A DNA stretch of 64,000 bases from Bacteroidales bacterium (GTDB lineage: Bacteria > Bacteroidota > Bacteroidia > Bacteroidales > F082): contig JAGCCO010000008.1 of NCBI GenBank assembly GCA_017651645.1, positions 101,381-165,380 of the forward strand, in the 5' to 3' direction. A program made the translations under genes and the position numbers. The number at the start of each line of letters is the position of its first letter. Position 1 is the stretch's first letter. A model generated the notes under the pieces. That model searched no databases and was not told where the DNA came from. It was given only the letters and a program-made list of their open reading frames with translations. Positions 54,227 through 62,086 of this stretch are shown in pieces.

Positions 54227-54278
54227 GTCATTCGTCAATTGGACATAAAACCATGTCTTTCAATTTGTGAGATAAAAA

Positions 54279-54319
54279 TTGACAACCAACATTAACTGAG
54301 GGATAATTTTGTATTTTTG
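54279..54319 (+). promoter_or_regulatory. Promoter of the M64-GH29 operon
   Basis: Two overlapping -7 candidates, TAATTTTG (54304-54311) and TATTTTTG (54312-54319), with TTG at 54279-54281, 22 nt before the first. The leader to the ATG at 54361 would be 35-45 nt. Confidence 0.5.
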
Positions 54320-54360
54320 CTTTTTCAAACCTTCAGATTACAAACATAATATCTATCAAT

Positions 54361-55890
54361 ATGAAAAAGACCATTATCCTTCTATTTGCCATAGCGTTTT
54401 CGCTGCTTTCGAGAGCACAAGACATCAGTTTCGACCAGTATTTTCTTGATGAAGGCTCGTTGCGCATGGATGTCTTCCAATGCGGCAATTCCGAAGGTTC
54501 GCACTATGTGTTTGAGCGTTTTGTCATCGAGCCCTATTTCGGTGGCTCAAAGGTCAATCTGGTTGATCCTTTCAATTATGGGACAAACCGAGTGAAAGTG
54601 ATTGACGCTCAAACTAATACTCTCATATATTCGAGAGGTTACAACACCCTGTTCCGTGAGTGGCAAACCACGAACGAAGCGAGGGTGATGGAACGCTGCT
54701 ATGAAGAGTCGGTGAGTATCCCGTTGCCTCGCAATGAGGTGTATATCATTCTCGAAATCAGAAATTTCGATGGCGAGTTTGAAGAAGTTTTCTCAAAGCT
54801 TTATGAGCCTGACGAAATGTTCAATACCACGGAGCAGCGTTATGTATTTCCAGTACATGATGTCATGGTCAATGGCACACCTGAAAGCAAGGTGGACATC
54901 GTAATTCTGCCCGAAGGCTATACCGCAGACGAAATGTCTCAGTTTCAACAAGATTGTCAGAATCTGGCGGCTGTATTTGCCCAGGCGGAACCGTTTGCAA
55001 GCCATATCAACGATTTCAATTTCCGTGCCGTGCTGGCTCCTTCCGAGGAAAGCGGTGTTGACATCCCTGCCTCTCACACTTGGGTGCGTACCATTCTCAA
55101 TTCGCATTTCTATACCTTCTATATCGACCGTTATTGCACCACTCGCGATTATTTCTCGGTGAAAGACGTAGCGGCTAATGCGCCTTACGACCAGATTTAT
55201 ATTTTGGTGAACAGCTCTCAATACGGTGGCGGCGGGTTCTACAACTTCTATTCGATGAGCACAGCGGGCAACATGTCGTCTTCTAGCGTCATTGTACATG
55301 AGTTTGGTCATGCTTTCGCTGGTCTGGCAGACGAATATGAGGAGCCAGATAATCCTTTGGCTTTGCTATACAATCTGAACGTGGAGCCTTGGGAGCCCAA
55401 TATTACTACCTTGGTTGATTTTGAATCGAAATGGGCCGATCTTGTTGCGCCCGGCACACCTATTCCCACACCAAATACCAATCAGTATAACAATACGGTA
55501 GGGGCTTTTGAGGGTGGTGGATATTTGACTGAAGGCATGTATCGGCCGCAGCGTAATTGCATGATGCGTAATTATGCGCCATTTTGTGCCGTGTGCAACA
55601 GGACGATCGAAGCCGTTATAGAAGCACATTCTGATAATCCGCTTGCGGTAAAACCTGAACATTTGCAGCTGGAGACCTCGCTTCGGGTGTGTCCTAATCC
55701 AGCCACGGACTTTATCGATATATTTGTAAATCAAGTAGATGGACAAGCGGAAATCATAGACCTGAATGGAAAAACAGTCATGTCCGTTCAACTCGAAAAT
55801 GAAGTGAACAGAGTCGTAATCAGTAATTTGCCCGATGGCGTATACTTTCTTCGTGCGAATAGGGAAACACGAAAATTTGTAAAACAATGA
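54361..55890 (+). CDS. M64-family (IgA peptidase-like) metallopeptidase with T9SS sorting domain
   Basis: 509 residues. Signal peptide MKKTIILLFAIAFSLLSRAQ, then the M64 N-terminal domain (residues about 25-150, DEGSLRMDVFQCGNSE). The catalytic part starts DIVILPEGYTADEMSQFQQD, and the zinc motif is SSVIVHEFGHAFAGLADEYEE near residue 312 (HEFGH plus a downstream acidic ligand). A T9SS domain ends the protein (RVCPNPATDFIDIFVNQ ... GVYFLRANRETRKFVKQ). In gut bacteria this family includes peptidases that cut immunoglobulin A; whether this one does is unknown. Its stop overlaps the GH29 start (ATGA), so the two are translationally coupled. Confidence 0.92.
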   Translation: MKKTIILLFAIAFSLLSRAQDISFDQYFLDEGSLRMDVFQCGNSEGSHYVFERFVIEPYFGGSKVNLVDPFNYGTNRVKVIDAQTNTLIYSRGYNTLFREWQTTNEARVMERCYEESVSIPLPRNEVYIILEIRNFDGEFEEVFSKLYEPDEMFNTTEQRYVFPVHDVMVNGTPESKVDIVILPEGYTADEMSQFQQDCQNLAAVFAQAEPFASHINDFNFRAVLAPSEESGVDIPASHTWVRTILNSHFYTFYIDRYCTTRDYFSVKDVAANAPYDQIYILVNSSQYGGGGFYNFYSMSTAGNMSSSSVIVHEFGHAFAGLADEYEEPDNPLALLYNLNVEPWEPNITTLVDFESKWADLVAPGTPIPTPNTNQYNNTVGAFEGGGYLTEGMYRPQRNCMMRNYAPFCAVCNRTIEAVIEAHSDNPLAVKPEHLQLETSLRVCPNPATDFIDIFVNQVDGQAEIIDLNGKTVMSVQLENEVNRVVISNLPDGVYFLRANRETRKFVKQ

Positions 55891-57338
55891 AGGATAGACA
55901 GATGAAATGGGCATTAGTCTTAGGCTGTCTGATTGTGGCTTCTTGTGCCCATCAACCTGAGCCCTGCGGTCCTATTCCGACCCGCCAACAACTTGAATGG
56001 CAACAACTTGAAACCTATGCATTTATACACTTCGGTTTAAACACGTTTAGCAACATGGAATGGGGGTTCGGCAACACACCATCCTATACCTTCAATCCCA
56101 CAAATTTGGACTGTGAGCAATGGGTCATGACCTTGAAAGCCGCTGGCATGAAAGGTGTGATTCTCACCGCCAAGCACCATGACGGCTTCTGCCTTTGGCC
56201 AACCGAAACCACGGAGTATTCCATCAGGAACACCTATTATAAGAATGGGGAGGGAGACTTGGTGCGTGAGCTTTCGGATGCCTGTAAGAAACATGGCTTG
56301 AAGTTTGGGCTGTATCTTTCGCCTTGGGACCGCAACCAACCCGAGTACGGCTATAAGGGTTATGTTGATATCTATCATCAACAGATTGAGGAACTTGTGA
56401 GCAACTATGGACCCTTGTTTGAGTTCTGGTTCGACGGTGCCAATGGGGGTACAGGCTGGTATGGTGGTGCCGACGAGATGCGTTCCATTGTGGCGGAGCA
56501 ATACTACGACTATGAGAAGGCGAGGGATATCGTGTGGCAATACAGTCCCGAAGCGAGCATTTTCGGTGGTACCGTGCCGACCTTGCGCTGGATTGGCAAC
56601 GAGGAAGGCAAGGCCGATGCCACGCAATGGTGCATGTATAAAACTGATTTTGAATCGCTTAATGACACAAGAGCATTGCGACAAGGCTATAGTGACGGTG
56701 AGGCATGGTTGCCTGCCGAGGTGGACGTCTCTATCCGTCCAGGATGGTTCTACCATGCCAGTGAAGACAGCCTGGTGAAAACCGTGGACCAGTTGATGGA
56801 TTTGTATTATCAAAGTGTTGGGCATAATACCAATCTATTGCTCAATTTCCCTGTGAATCAAGAGGGTAGGATACCTAGTGTCGACTCGACCAATGCCGTT
56901 CTATGGTATCAAAAGTTGCAAAAGGACTTTTCCAACAACTTGCTGAAAACCTGTAAGGTGACCGCTAGCGATACAAGAGGCTGGCGATTTAAGGCCAAGC
57001 ATGTGCTGTGTGACGAGTACACCCATTACTGGGCAACCCACGATGACATGCAACAGTCAGAACTCGTCTTCGAATTCCCTCAAACCACCGCCTTTAATCG
57101 TTTACTTTTACAAGAGTATATTCCTTTAGGACAGAATGTTGATGCATTTTATTTAGACTATTACTTTAATGGTAAGTGGTTGCCTATTGAAACCAATGAA
57201 CCTACCACGACAATCGGTTACAAGCGACTTGTTCGTTTCCAGACTGTTAATGCTGATAAGTTGAGAATCAGGTTTAAGGTCTTTAAGGGGACTTTATGTA
57301 TCAATCAAGTGGGCGCTTTTTTAGTGGAGAATGAATAA
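55887..57338 (+). CDS. Alpha-L-fucosidase (GH29) lipoprotein
   Basis: 483 residues; the ATG overlaps the M64 stop by 4 bp. Lipoprotein signal MKDRQMKWALVLGCLIVASC. The GH29 barrel has FIHFGLNTFSNMEWGFGNTP, GVILTAKHHDGFCLWPTE, YLSPWDRNQPEYGYKGYVD, and the nucleophile Asp in PLFEFWFDGANGG (about 181). The final 120 residues resemble a beta-sandwich carbohydrate-binding region. It removes alpha-linked fucose from host or dietary glycans. With an IgA-type peptidase in the same operon, attack on fucosylated glycoproteins is a reasonable inference. Confidence 0.93.
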   Translation: MKDRQMKWALVLGCLIVASCAHQPEPCGPIPTRQQLEWQQLETYAFIHFGLNTFSNMEWGFGNTPSYTFNPTNLDCEQWVMTLKAAGMKGVILTAKHHDGFCLWPTETTEYSIRNTYYKNGEGDLVRELSDACKKHGLKFGLYLSPWDRNQPEYGYKGYVDIYHQQIEELVSNYGPLFEFWFDGANGGTGWYGGADEMRSIVAEQYYDYEKARDIVWQYSPEASIFGGTVPTLRWIGNEEGKADATQWCMYKTDFESLNDTRALRQGYSDGEAWLPAEVDVSIRPGWFYHASEDSLVKTVDQLMDLYYQSVGHNTNLLLNFPVNQEGRIPSVDSTNAVLWYQKLQKDFSNNLLKTCKVTASDTRGWRFKAKHVLCDEYTHYWATHDDMQQSELVFEFPQTTAFNRLLLQEYIPLGQNVDAFYLDYYFNGKWLPIETNEPTTTIGYKRLVRFQTVNADKLRIRFKVFKGTLCINQVGAFLVENE

Positions 57339-57349
57339 AACCTAGCTGT

Positions 57350-57703
57350 ATGAAAAAGATAATGATTTTAGCCATGTTCGCACTTCTTGCCTTGCCGATG
57401 ATGGCACAATCGGGGAACAAGAAACCTGGCATCAACAAAGAGAATTGCACATTCACCAACAAGGACGGAAAAACCTTCAACCTTTATGGTAAAGTAAAGA
57501 TCGTAGAGCATTTTCCAGACATCAAAGTGCAGATCGTGGATGCTTTTGAGGACCTCGACGTCAAGATTGTTGAGCATTTTCCTGACCAGTGTGGCAAAGT
57601 GAAACTTGTGGAGCACTTCCCCGATGTTAAGGTTCAGATTGTCAATAGTTTTCCTGATATCAAGGTCAAAATAGTAGATGCCTTTCCGGGAGTGAAAAAA
57701 TAG
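57350..57703 (+). CDS. Small secreted protein with 11-residue tandem repeats
   Basis: 117 residues. Signal peptide MKKIMILAMFALLALPMMAQ. Residues about 48-117 are six 11-residue units: VKIVEHFPDIK, VQIVDAFEDLD, VKIVEHFPDQCGK, VKLVEHFPDVK, VQIVNSFPDIK, VKIVDAFPGVK. The period suggests a small beta-solenoid or stacked strands. Related proteins with VxxVxxFPDxx repeats occur in other Bacteroidetes, to my recollection without a known function. It lies 11 bp after the fucosidase and 3 bp before the next gene, so it belongs to the operon. Confidence 0.8.
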   Translation: MKKIMILAMFALLALPMMAQSGNKKPGINKENCTFTNKDGKTFNLYGKVKIVEHFPDIKVQIVDAFEDLDVKIVEHFPDQCGKVKLVEHFPDVKVQIVNSFPDIKVKIVDAFPGVKK

Positions 57704-57706
57704 GCT

Positions 57707-58282
57707 ATGGTTGAGTATCACCCTTTGAAACCGTTTCTGCCTGCCAATGCTAAAGTGCTGTTTCTTGGCAGTTTCCCGCCGCCAAAGAAGCGTTGGTGCA
57801 TGGACTTTTTCTACCCCAACTTCATCAACGACCACTGGCGCATTGAGGGGCAAATCTGGTTTGACGACAAGAATCATTTCGTGGATGCTGAGCGCAAATG
57901 CTTCAAAATGAATGAAATTATTGCGTTTCTGAATGAGAAAGGCATAGCATTCTACGATACAGCTACAGCGGTCAAACGGTTGAAAGACAACGCCTCTGAT
58001 GCCTTTTTGGAGATTGTGGAGCATACCGACATTGAAGCCCTTCTGAAACAGATGCCACAATGCCATGTCATCGCCACGACGGGCGAAAAAGCTACCCAAG
58101 AAGTCTGTACATATTACAAGGCGGATACGATTCCTTCACTCAATGAACAAATCACGCTTAGGGAAGGATTAACACTTTATAGATTACCCTCATCCTCACG
58201 TGCTTATCCTTTATCATTTGACAAAAAGGTTGAAGCGTATCGCAGGATGTTCGAGGCAGTGTTTGGTGGGACGAATCTCTAA
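57707..58282 (+). CDS. Uracil-DNA glycosylase family protein
   Basis: 191 residues. KVLFLGSFPPPKKRWCMDFF holds the GSFPP form of the first glycosylase motif, and LPSSSRAYPLSFDKKVEAYR the second. Between them is IEALLKQMPQCHVIATTGEK. This is the uracil-DNA-glycosylase-superfamily (Mug/HDG-like) pattern, and these enzymes remove damaged bases from DNA. It is 3 bp after the repeat protein, which is odd company for a repair protein and may simply reflect shared transcription. A box array follows its stop. Confidence 0.75.
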   Translation: MVEYHPLKPFLPANAKVLFLGSFPPPKKRWCMDFFYPNFINDHWRIEGQIWFDDKNHFVDAERKCFKMNEIIAFLNEKGIAFYDTATAVKRLKDNASDAFLEIVEHTDIEALLKQMPQCHVIATTGEKATQEVCTYYKADTIPSLNEQITLREGLTLYRLPSSSRAYPLSFDKKVEAYRRMFEAVFGGTNL

Positions 58283-58345
58283 CCGAAAGAACCCGAAATA
58301 ATCTGAACTCTTTTCTGTTTTTTTCGGATACATTCGGTTAGAGAT
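58275..58345. repeat. Inverted triple-box array (CCGAA, 10-bp period) between convergent genes
   Basis: Outer perfect arms ATCTCTAACCGAA (58275-58287) and TTCGGTTAGAGAT (58333-58345). Left boxes CCGAA, CCGAA, CTGAA start at 58283, 58293, 58303. Right boxes TTCTG, TTCGG, TTCGG start at 58313, 58323, 58333. It may also act as a bidirectional terminator. Confidence 0.75.
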
Positions 58346-58348
58346 AAA

Positions 58349-59122
58349 TCATCGTGTCATCAAAGCATCAATTGCGGGCAGGATCTCACCCGATTTGCCT
58401 TCGAGATAGATGTCCGTGATATAGTTCGTATAAGTCGAAGGCTCCATGTTGATTTCGATGATCTTGGCACCGTTGCGCTTGGCGATGCCAGGAATCATGT
58501 TGGCAGGACTGACCTGTCCCGAAGTGCCGATGATGACAAAGGCGTCGCAGTTCTCGGCAGCACGCACCGAGCCATAGTAAGCGTCCTCAGGGATGCCCTC
58601 GCCGAAGAAGATGAAGTCGGGCTTCATCAGTCCGCCGCATTGGGCGCAACGGGGCGGTTCCTCGGTGAGTGTCAGGCTCTTGGCATCGACCTTGTGGCCG
58701 CATTTGGTGCACACGAAGCGCGACATGTTGCCGTGGAACTCATACACCACGCTGTTGCCCGCCACGGTGTGCAGGTCGTCGATGTTTTGGGTGATGACGC
58801 TGCTCAGGCGACCTTCTTTCTCCCATTTGGCCAAGATTAGGTGCCCGGGATTAGGCTTGATGTCCTTGTTGCTGAAGAAGTTATAGAACACCTCGCGGAT
58901 GATCTTCCACGATTCCTTGGTGTGGCTGTAGTAGAAGTCGATGTCGAGTGAGTTGGGGTCGTACTGGTTCCAGATGCCGCCCTCGCCACGGAAAGGCGGG
59001 ATGCCGCTTTCAGCTGAAGTGCCCGCGCCGGTGAAGCCCACGATGTTCTTCGCCTTGGAGAGGATTTCAGCGGCTTGCTTGATTTTTTCTGAGTTATTCA
59101 TAACAGTGGTGTTTTGTGTCAT
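58349..59122 (-). CDS. cobB: NAD-dependent protein deacylase (sirtuin)
   Basis: 257 residues from ATG 59122 (ATG 59101 is the alternative and gives MNNSEKIKQ). The Sir2 motifs are NIVGFTGAGTSAESGIPPFRG in two pieces, TQNIDDLHTVAG, the catalytic His in YEFHGNMSRF, two zinc Cys pairs (CTKCGHK and CAQCGG), and VIIGTSGQVSPA. It removes acyl groups from lysine using NAD+. The length is close to the family average. The promoter -7 box TAACTTTG (59132-59139) lies in a divergent gap shared with the BRO-N gene. Confidence 0.95.
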   Translation of the reverse strand: MTQNTTVMNNSEKIKQAAEILSKAKNIVGFTGAGTSAESGIPPFRGEGGIWNQYDPNSLDIDFYYSHTKESWKIIREVFYNFFSNKDIKPNPGHLILAKWEKEGRLSSVITQNIDDLHTVAGNSVVYEFHGNMSRFVCTKCGHKVDAKSLTLTEEPPRCAQCGGLMKPDFIFFGEGIPEDAYYGSVRAAENCDAFVIIGTSGQVSPANMIPGIAKRNGAKIIEINMEPSTYTNYITDIYLEGKSGEILPAIDALMTR

Positions 59123-59131
59123 TTACAGATG

Positions 59132-59139
59132 CAAAGTTA
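59132..59139 (-). promoter_or_regulatory. -7 box TAACTTTG for the sirtuin gene
   Basis: Exact TAnnTTTG on the minus strand, 9 nt before the ATG at 59122. Confidence 0.4.
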
Positions 59140-59149
59140 TACAAAAATA

Positions 59150-59180
59150 TTGCAGGATAAGCTGAAAATGCGTATATTTG
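59150..59180 (+). promoter_or_regulatory. BRO-N gene promoter (TTG, 20 nt, TATATTTG)
   Basis: TTG at 59150-59152 and -7 box TATATTTG at 59173-59180, 25 nt before the ATG at 59206. Confidence 0.6.
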
Positions 59181-59205
59181 CAAACTAGATGAATATCAAA
59201 TCGCT

Positions 59206-60069
59206 ATGACACAAAAGCAAGCCATACAACTGTTTGAGCAAAAGAAAGTTCGTACTGTTTGGGATACTGATAAAGAGAAGTGGTACTTCTCTATTGTTGA
59301 TACTGTGGCGGTTTTAACAGATAGTGTTGATCCGCAGGCATATTGGCGCAAATTGAAGCAGAGGCTAAAAAATGAAGGCAATGAAACCGTGACAAATTGT
59401 CACGGGTTGAAAATGCAGGCCCAAGATGGAAAAATGCGCCTGACGGATGTTGCTGATACAGAGCAACTTTTCCGCTTGATTCAATCCATCCCTTCGCCGA
59501 AGGCAGAGCCTTTCAAGCAGTGGATGGCACAGGTGGCGGCCAAACGCATCGACCAGATGCAGGATCCTGAACTGTCTTTCGAGCAGGCAGTGGCAGATTA
59601 CCGTAGGTTAGGCTATTCGGAAGCATGGATTAACCAAAGGATGAGGTCGATAGAGGTGAGGAAGCATTTGACCGACGAGTGGAAACGTGCTGGTTTGGAG
59701 GAGGGACAGCAGTTTGCCTCGCTCACTGACATCATTTATCGCCAGTGGAGCGGCCTCTCCGCTAAGGAATACAAGCTGCTGAAGGGCTTGAAGAAAGAAA
59801 ACCTGCGCGACAACATGACTGATCTTGAGATAGCTATCAATATGCTTGCGGAAGCCACCACGACACAAATCTCAAAGAATGAAAACCCGAAAGGCATGGC
59901 AGAAAGTGTTGGCATTGCCCGACGCGGTGGAGCCGTGGCCAACGATGCCCGCAAAGCCGTAGAGAAAGAAACCGGCCAGCCAGTGGTATCATCGATGAAC
60001 GCCAAACAGATTGCACAGGGAGAAGGGGGGCTTTTGGAGAGAGGAGAGGGAATGAAAGAAACGAACTAA
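59206..60069 (+). CDS. BRO-N/antirepressor-type DNA-binding protein
   Basis: 287 residues. The first 110 residues (RTVWDTDKEKWYFSIVDTVA; DPQAYWRKLKQRLKNEG; MRLTDVADTEQLFRLIQSIP) are a BRO-N/antirepressor domain as found in phages and mobile elements. The centre (LSFEQAVADYRRLGYSEAWI) and later part (NPKGMAESVGIARRGGAVAN) resemble bacterial BRO/DinD-like proteins. The role may be transcriptional control or response to DNA damage. It carries its own promoter, and an AT-rich gene follows 69 bp later. The pair may be of mobile origin. Confidence 0.82.
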   Translation: MTQKQAIQLFEQKKVRTVWDTDKEKWYFSIVDTVAVLTDSVDPQAYWRKLKQRLKNEGNETVTNCHGLKMQAQDGKMRLTDVADTEQLFRLIQSIPSPKAEPFKQWMAQVAAKRIDQMQDPELSFEQAVADYRRLGYSEAWINQRMRSIEVRKHLTDEWKRAGLEEGQQFASLTDIIYRQWSGLSAKEYKLLKGLKKENLRDNMTDLEIAINMLAEATTTQISKNENPKGMAESVGIARRGGAVANDARKAVEKETGQPVVSSMNAKQIAQGEGGLLERGEGMKETN

Positions 60070-60138
60070 TGCAATATGAATAACGACTACACATTTGAGG
60101 GACACTAATAATTTGAAACTAAGAGAAAAGTATTGAAT

Positions 60139-61389
60139 ATGAAAGAATTGACAATTAAGGATTTTATTGCACCATCAATATTAGATGATATTTCATCGTT
60201 TTATTTTAGAATCGAATTTGATATAAATAATAAAAAGAGTATTAGGTTTTATTCTAAAGGAGAAGTATTTGGCGAAATGACTCTAGGTAAAGTATTAGCA
60301 TTTGGAGCAATAGCGAATGCTGTTGTTAAAAGCAATGATATTCCTAGTCCTACATTAGTTGCTCCCTTGGATGGAATATATGACTTTACTGTGATGCGCA
60401 AAAATCTTAATAGTTATGGATTTACTTACACTTCTATTCTTACAGTTAAGCAATTAATTGAGAATAAGATTATAATATGTAATTGGTATGAAGATTATGA
60501 TGACTATGTAGAGAACTACCTAAAGAATACTATTAGTTACAACACTTTGGAAGATGCATACACAAATACAAAACAAATTGTATGGAAATGTGTTTATAAT
60601 AGTTTTGGTATTCAAATCGAGAAAGACGGCTTTCAATTAAGATTTTCACGATCTAAAGGAGGCTGTCTTCATTCTGAAAGTATCCCTTATATAAAATTGA
60701 TGAATTCTAAACAGCAGTTTGTTTTTATATATCACAAAAAAGATTTTTCAACACATAAGTTTAAAAAAGGCGATGTGTTTCACTTTTTGTTCGTTAACGG
60801 CACTCATATAGAATATCAGTTGAAGACTTCTCCGTCTAATACCAATGATGCTGATTATAAGCAAGTTTCTTTTTCTTTATTGCCCCAAGATATTGTTTTA
60901 TTTGCTGCAGAGCAGGTAAACGCCATAAGATGTACCTTTGAAAATGGAGATGAGCCTCTTGATTTATATCCAGAAAACGAGATAGCATCATTATCATTCA
61001 AGTTTTACTTTCAAAAATTCGAACAAGCATTATCAGAATGTGGTGTTGATTTAGAATCATGTTCTTCGGAAGAATCTATAAAAACAGGAGATGACAAAAA
61101 TAATGAGCCTACATGGAAAGACTCCACTTGTTTCGTTTATTTAATGAAGGACGAATCAAATGGTTTCTATAAAATCGGCATTTCAAATAAACCTGAATAT
61201 AGAGAAAGAACTTTGCAAAGTGAAAAACCGACAATTGTTCTTTTAAAGTCCAAAGAATTCCCAACCAGAACTATTGCAGAAGCAATAGAATCTGCCCTTC
61301 ATAAAGCCTATGGTGATAAACGATTAAGAGGAGAGTGGTTTGAATTAGATGAGAAAGATGTAAATAACATTATTGCCACTCTCTCATAA
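60139..61389 (+). CDS. Protein with a C-terminal T5orf172/MUG113 (GIY-YIG superfamily) domain
   Basis: 416 residues from ATG 60139; a TTG two codons upstream is in frame. Residues about 1-315 are unrecognised, beta-rich and hydrophobic (FYFRIEFDINNKKSIRFYSK; VFIYHKKDFSTHKFKKGDVF). Residues about 330-416 (FVYLMKDESNGFYKIGISNK; AIESALHKAYGDKRLRGEWF) fit the T5orf172/MUG113 branch of GIY-YIG nucleases, with the conserved Tyr, Gly, Arg and final Glu-Trp. The DNA is clearly richer in A and T than its neighbours, and codon choice differs, which suggests recent transfer. A defence or mobile-element role is possible but not shown. Confidence 0.75.
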   Translation: MKELTIKDFIAPSILDDISSFYFRIEFDINNKKSIRFYSKGEVFGEMTLGKVLAFGAIANAVVKSNDIPSPTLVAPLDGIYDFTVMRKNLNSYGFTYTSILTVKQLIENKIIICNWYEDYDDYVENYLKNTISYNTLEDAYTNTKQIVWKCVYNSFGIQIEKDGFQLRFSRSKGGCLHSESIPYIKLMNSKQQFVFIYHKKDFSTHKFKKGDVFHFLFVNGTHIEYQLKTSPSNTNDADYKQVSFSLLPQDIVLFAAEQVNAIRCTFENGDEPLDLYPENEIASLSFKFYFQKFEQALSECGVDLESCSSEESIKTGDDKNNEPTWKDSTCFVYLMKDESNGFYKIGISNKPEYRERTLQSEKPTIVLLKSKEFPTRTIAEAIESALHKAYGDKRLRGEWFELDEKDVNNIIATLS

Positions 61390-61405
61390 TCATTACGATC
61401 TTTTG

Positions 61406-61930
61406 TCAATCATACAACTCCACGAACTCATAACTATTCCCCATCGCCTCCAAAAACTTGATAAAGTCCTCCTGGCTAATGATAATTGTCCCCGTGTTGT
61501 CATTGGGATGGAAGCTCAGGCGAGGGGCATTCAATAGGTTTTTGTCGATGAAGAGGTGCACCTCGTGGTTTTCGTCGTTGATGAGGCCGAAGGGGGAGAC
61601 GCTGCCGGGCTTCAGTCCGAGGTATTTCTCCATGCGAGCTTCCGAGGCGAAGGTGAGCTTGCCTTGGTGCAGACGCTGCTCGAGGTCGTGGATGTCCATC
61701 TGATGCATGCACTCGAAGATGACGAGGTAGTGCTTGTTGCCCTTGTGGTTCCTGAAAAACAGGTTCTTGCAGTGCGTGGCCTCGAACTTGCCCCAGTAGG
61801 CCAACGACTCCTCGATGGAGCCTAAAGGCGGGTGGAACTTGATGTCGAAGTCGATGCCGAGGCCGAGCAGGGTATCCACTACCTTCTGCTGCCGCTCACT
61901 CAAAGGTTGGTTTATCTTTGATGGTTTCAT
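61406..61930 (-). CDS. Prolyl-tRNA editing protein (YbaK/ProX-type deacylase)
   Basis: 174 residues from ATG 61930; the frame can be extended to a GTG at 61954, but that lies in the repeat element. The YbaK/PrdX fold is seen in LLGLGIDFDIKFHPPLGSIE, CKNLFFRNHKGNKHYLVIFE, GLKPGSVSPFGLINDENHEV, and the C-terminal NAPRLSFHPNDNTGTIIIS. The conserved Lys that contacts tRNA is probably in CKNLFFRN. It hydrolyses mischarged tRNA, typically Ala-tRNA(Pro). It is downstream of uvrA; the two are separated by a 132-bp structured element. Confidence 0.88.
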   Translation of the reverse strand: MKPSKINQPLSERQQKVVDTLLGLGIDFDIKFHPPLGSIEESLAYWGKFEATHCKNLFFRNHKGNKHYLVIFECMHQMDIHDLEQRLHQGKLTFASEARMEKYLGLKPGSVSPFGLINDENHEVHLFIDKNLLNAPRLSFHPNDNTGTIIISQEDFIKFLEAMGNSYEFVELYD

Positions 61931-61946
61931 TCTTTTTCTTTTTTCA

Positions 61947-62078
61947 CAAAACACTCAAAACCCGACAAAACCTTTTTTCTTACTCAGGGAAAGCCAGCCA
62001 ACCGGCGGCTTTCCGGCGGCGACGCGGTTGCGTAGCCGCCCACGCCCAATGATGGTTTTGTATGTTTTGTCGGTTTTG
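61947..62078 (-). repeat. Structured intergenic element, copy 2
   Basis: Same design as 28408-28536 but on the minus strand. CAAAAC-type boxes start at 61947, 61956 and 61966; inverted boxes start at 62055, 62064 and 62073. Hairpin B is at 61988-62014 and hairpin A at 62015-62040. In hairpin A the ACAC/GTGT stem of copy 1 is ACGC/GCGT here, so one base pair is exchanged with pairing kept. Loops AACC and GGTT are unchanged. It starts 8 bp after the uvrA stop and ends 16 bp before the next ATG. Confidence 0.85.
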
Positions 62079-62086
62079 TGACATAA

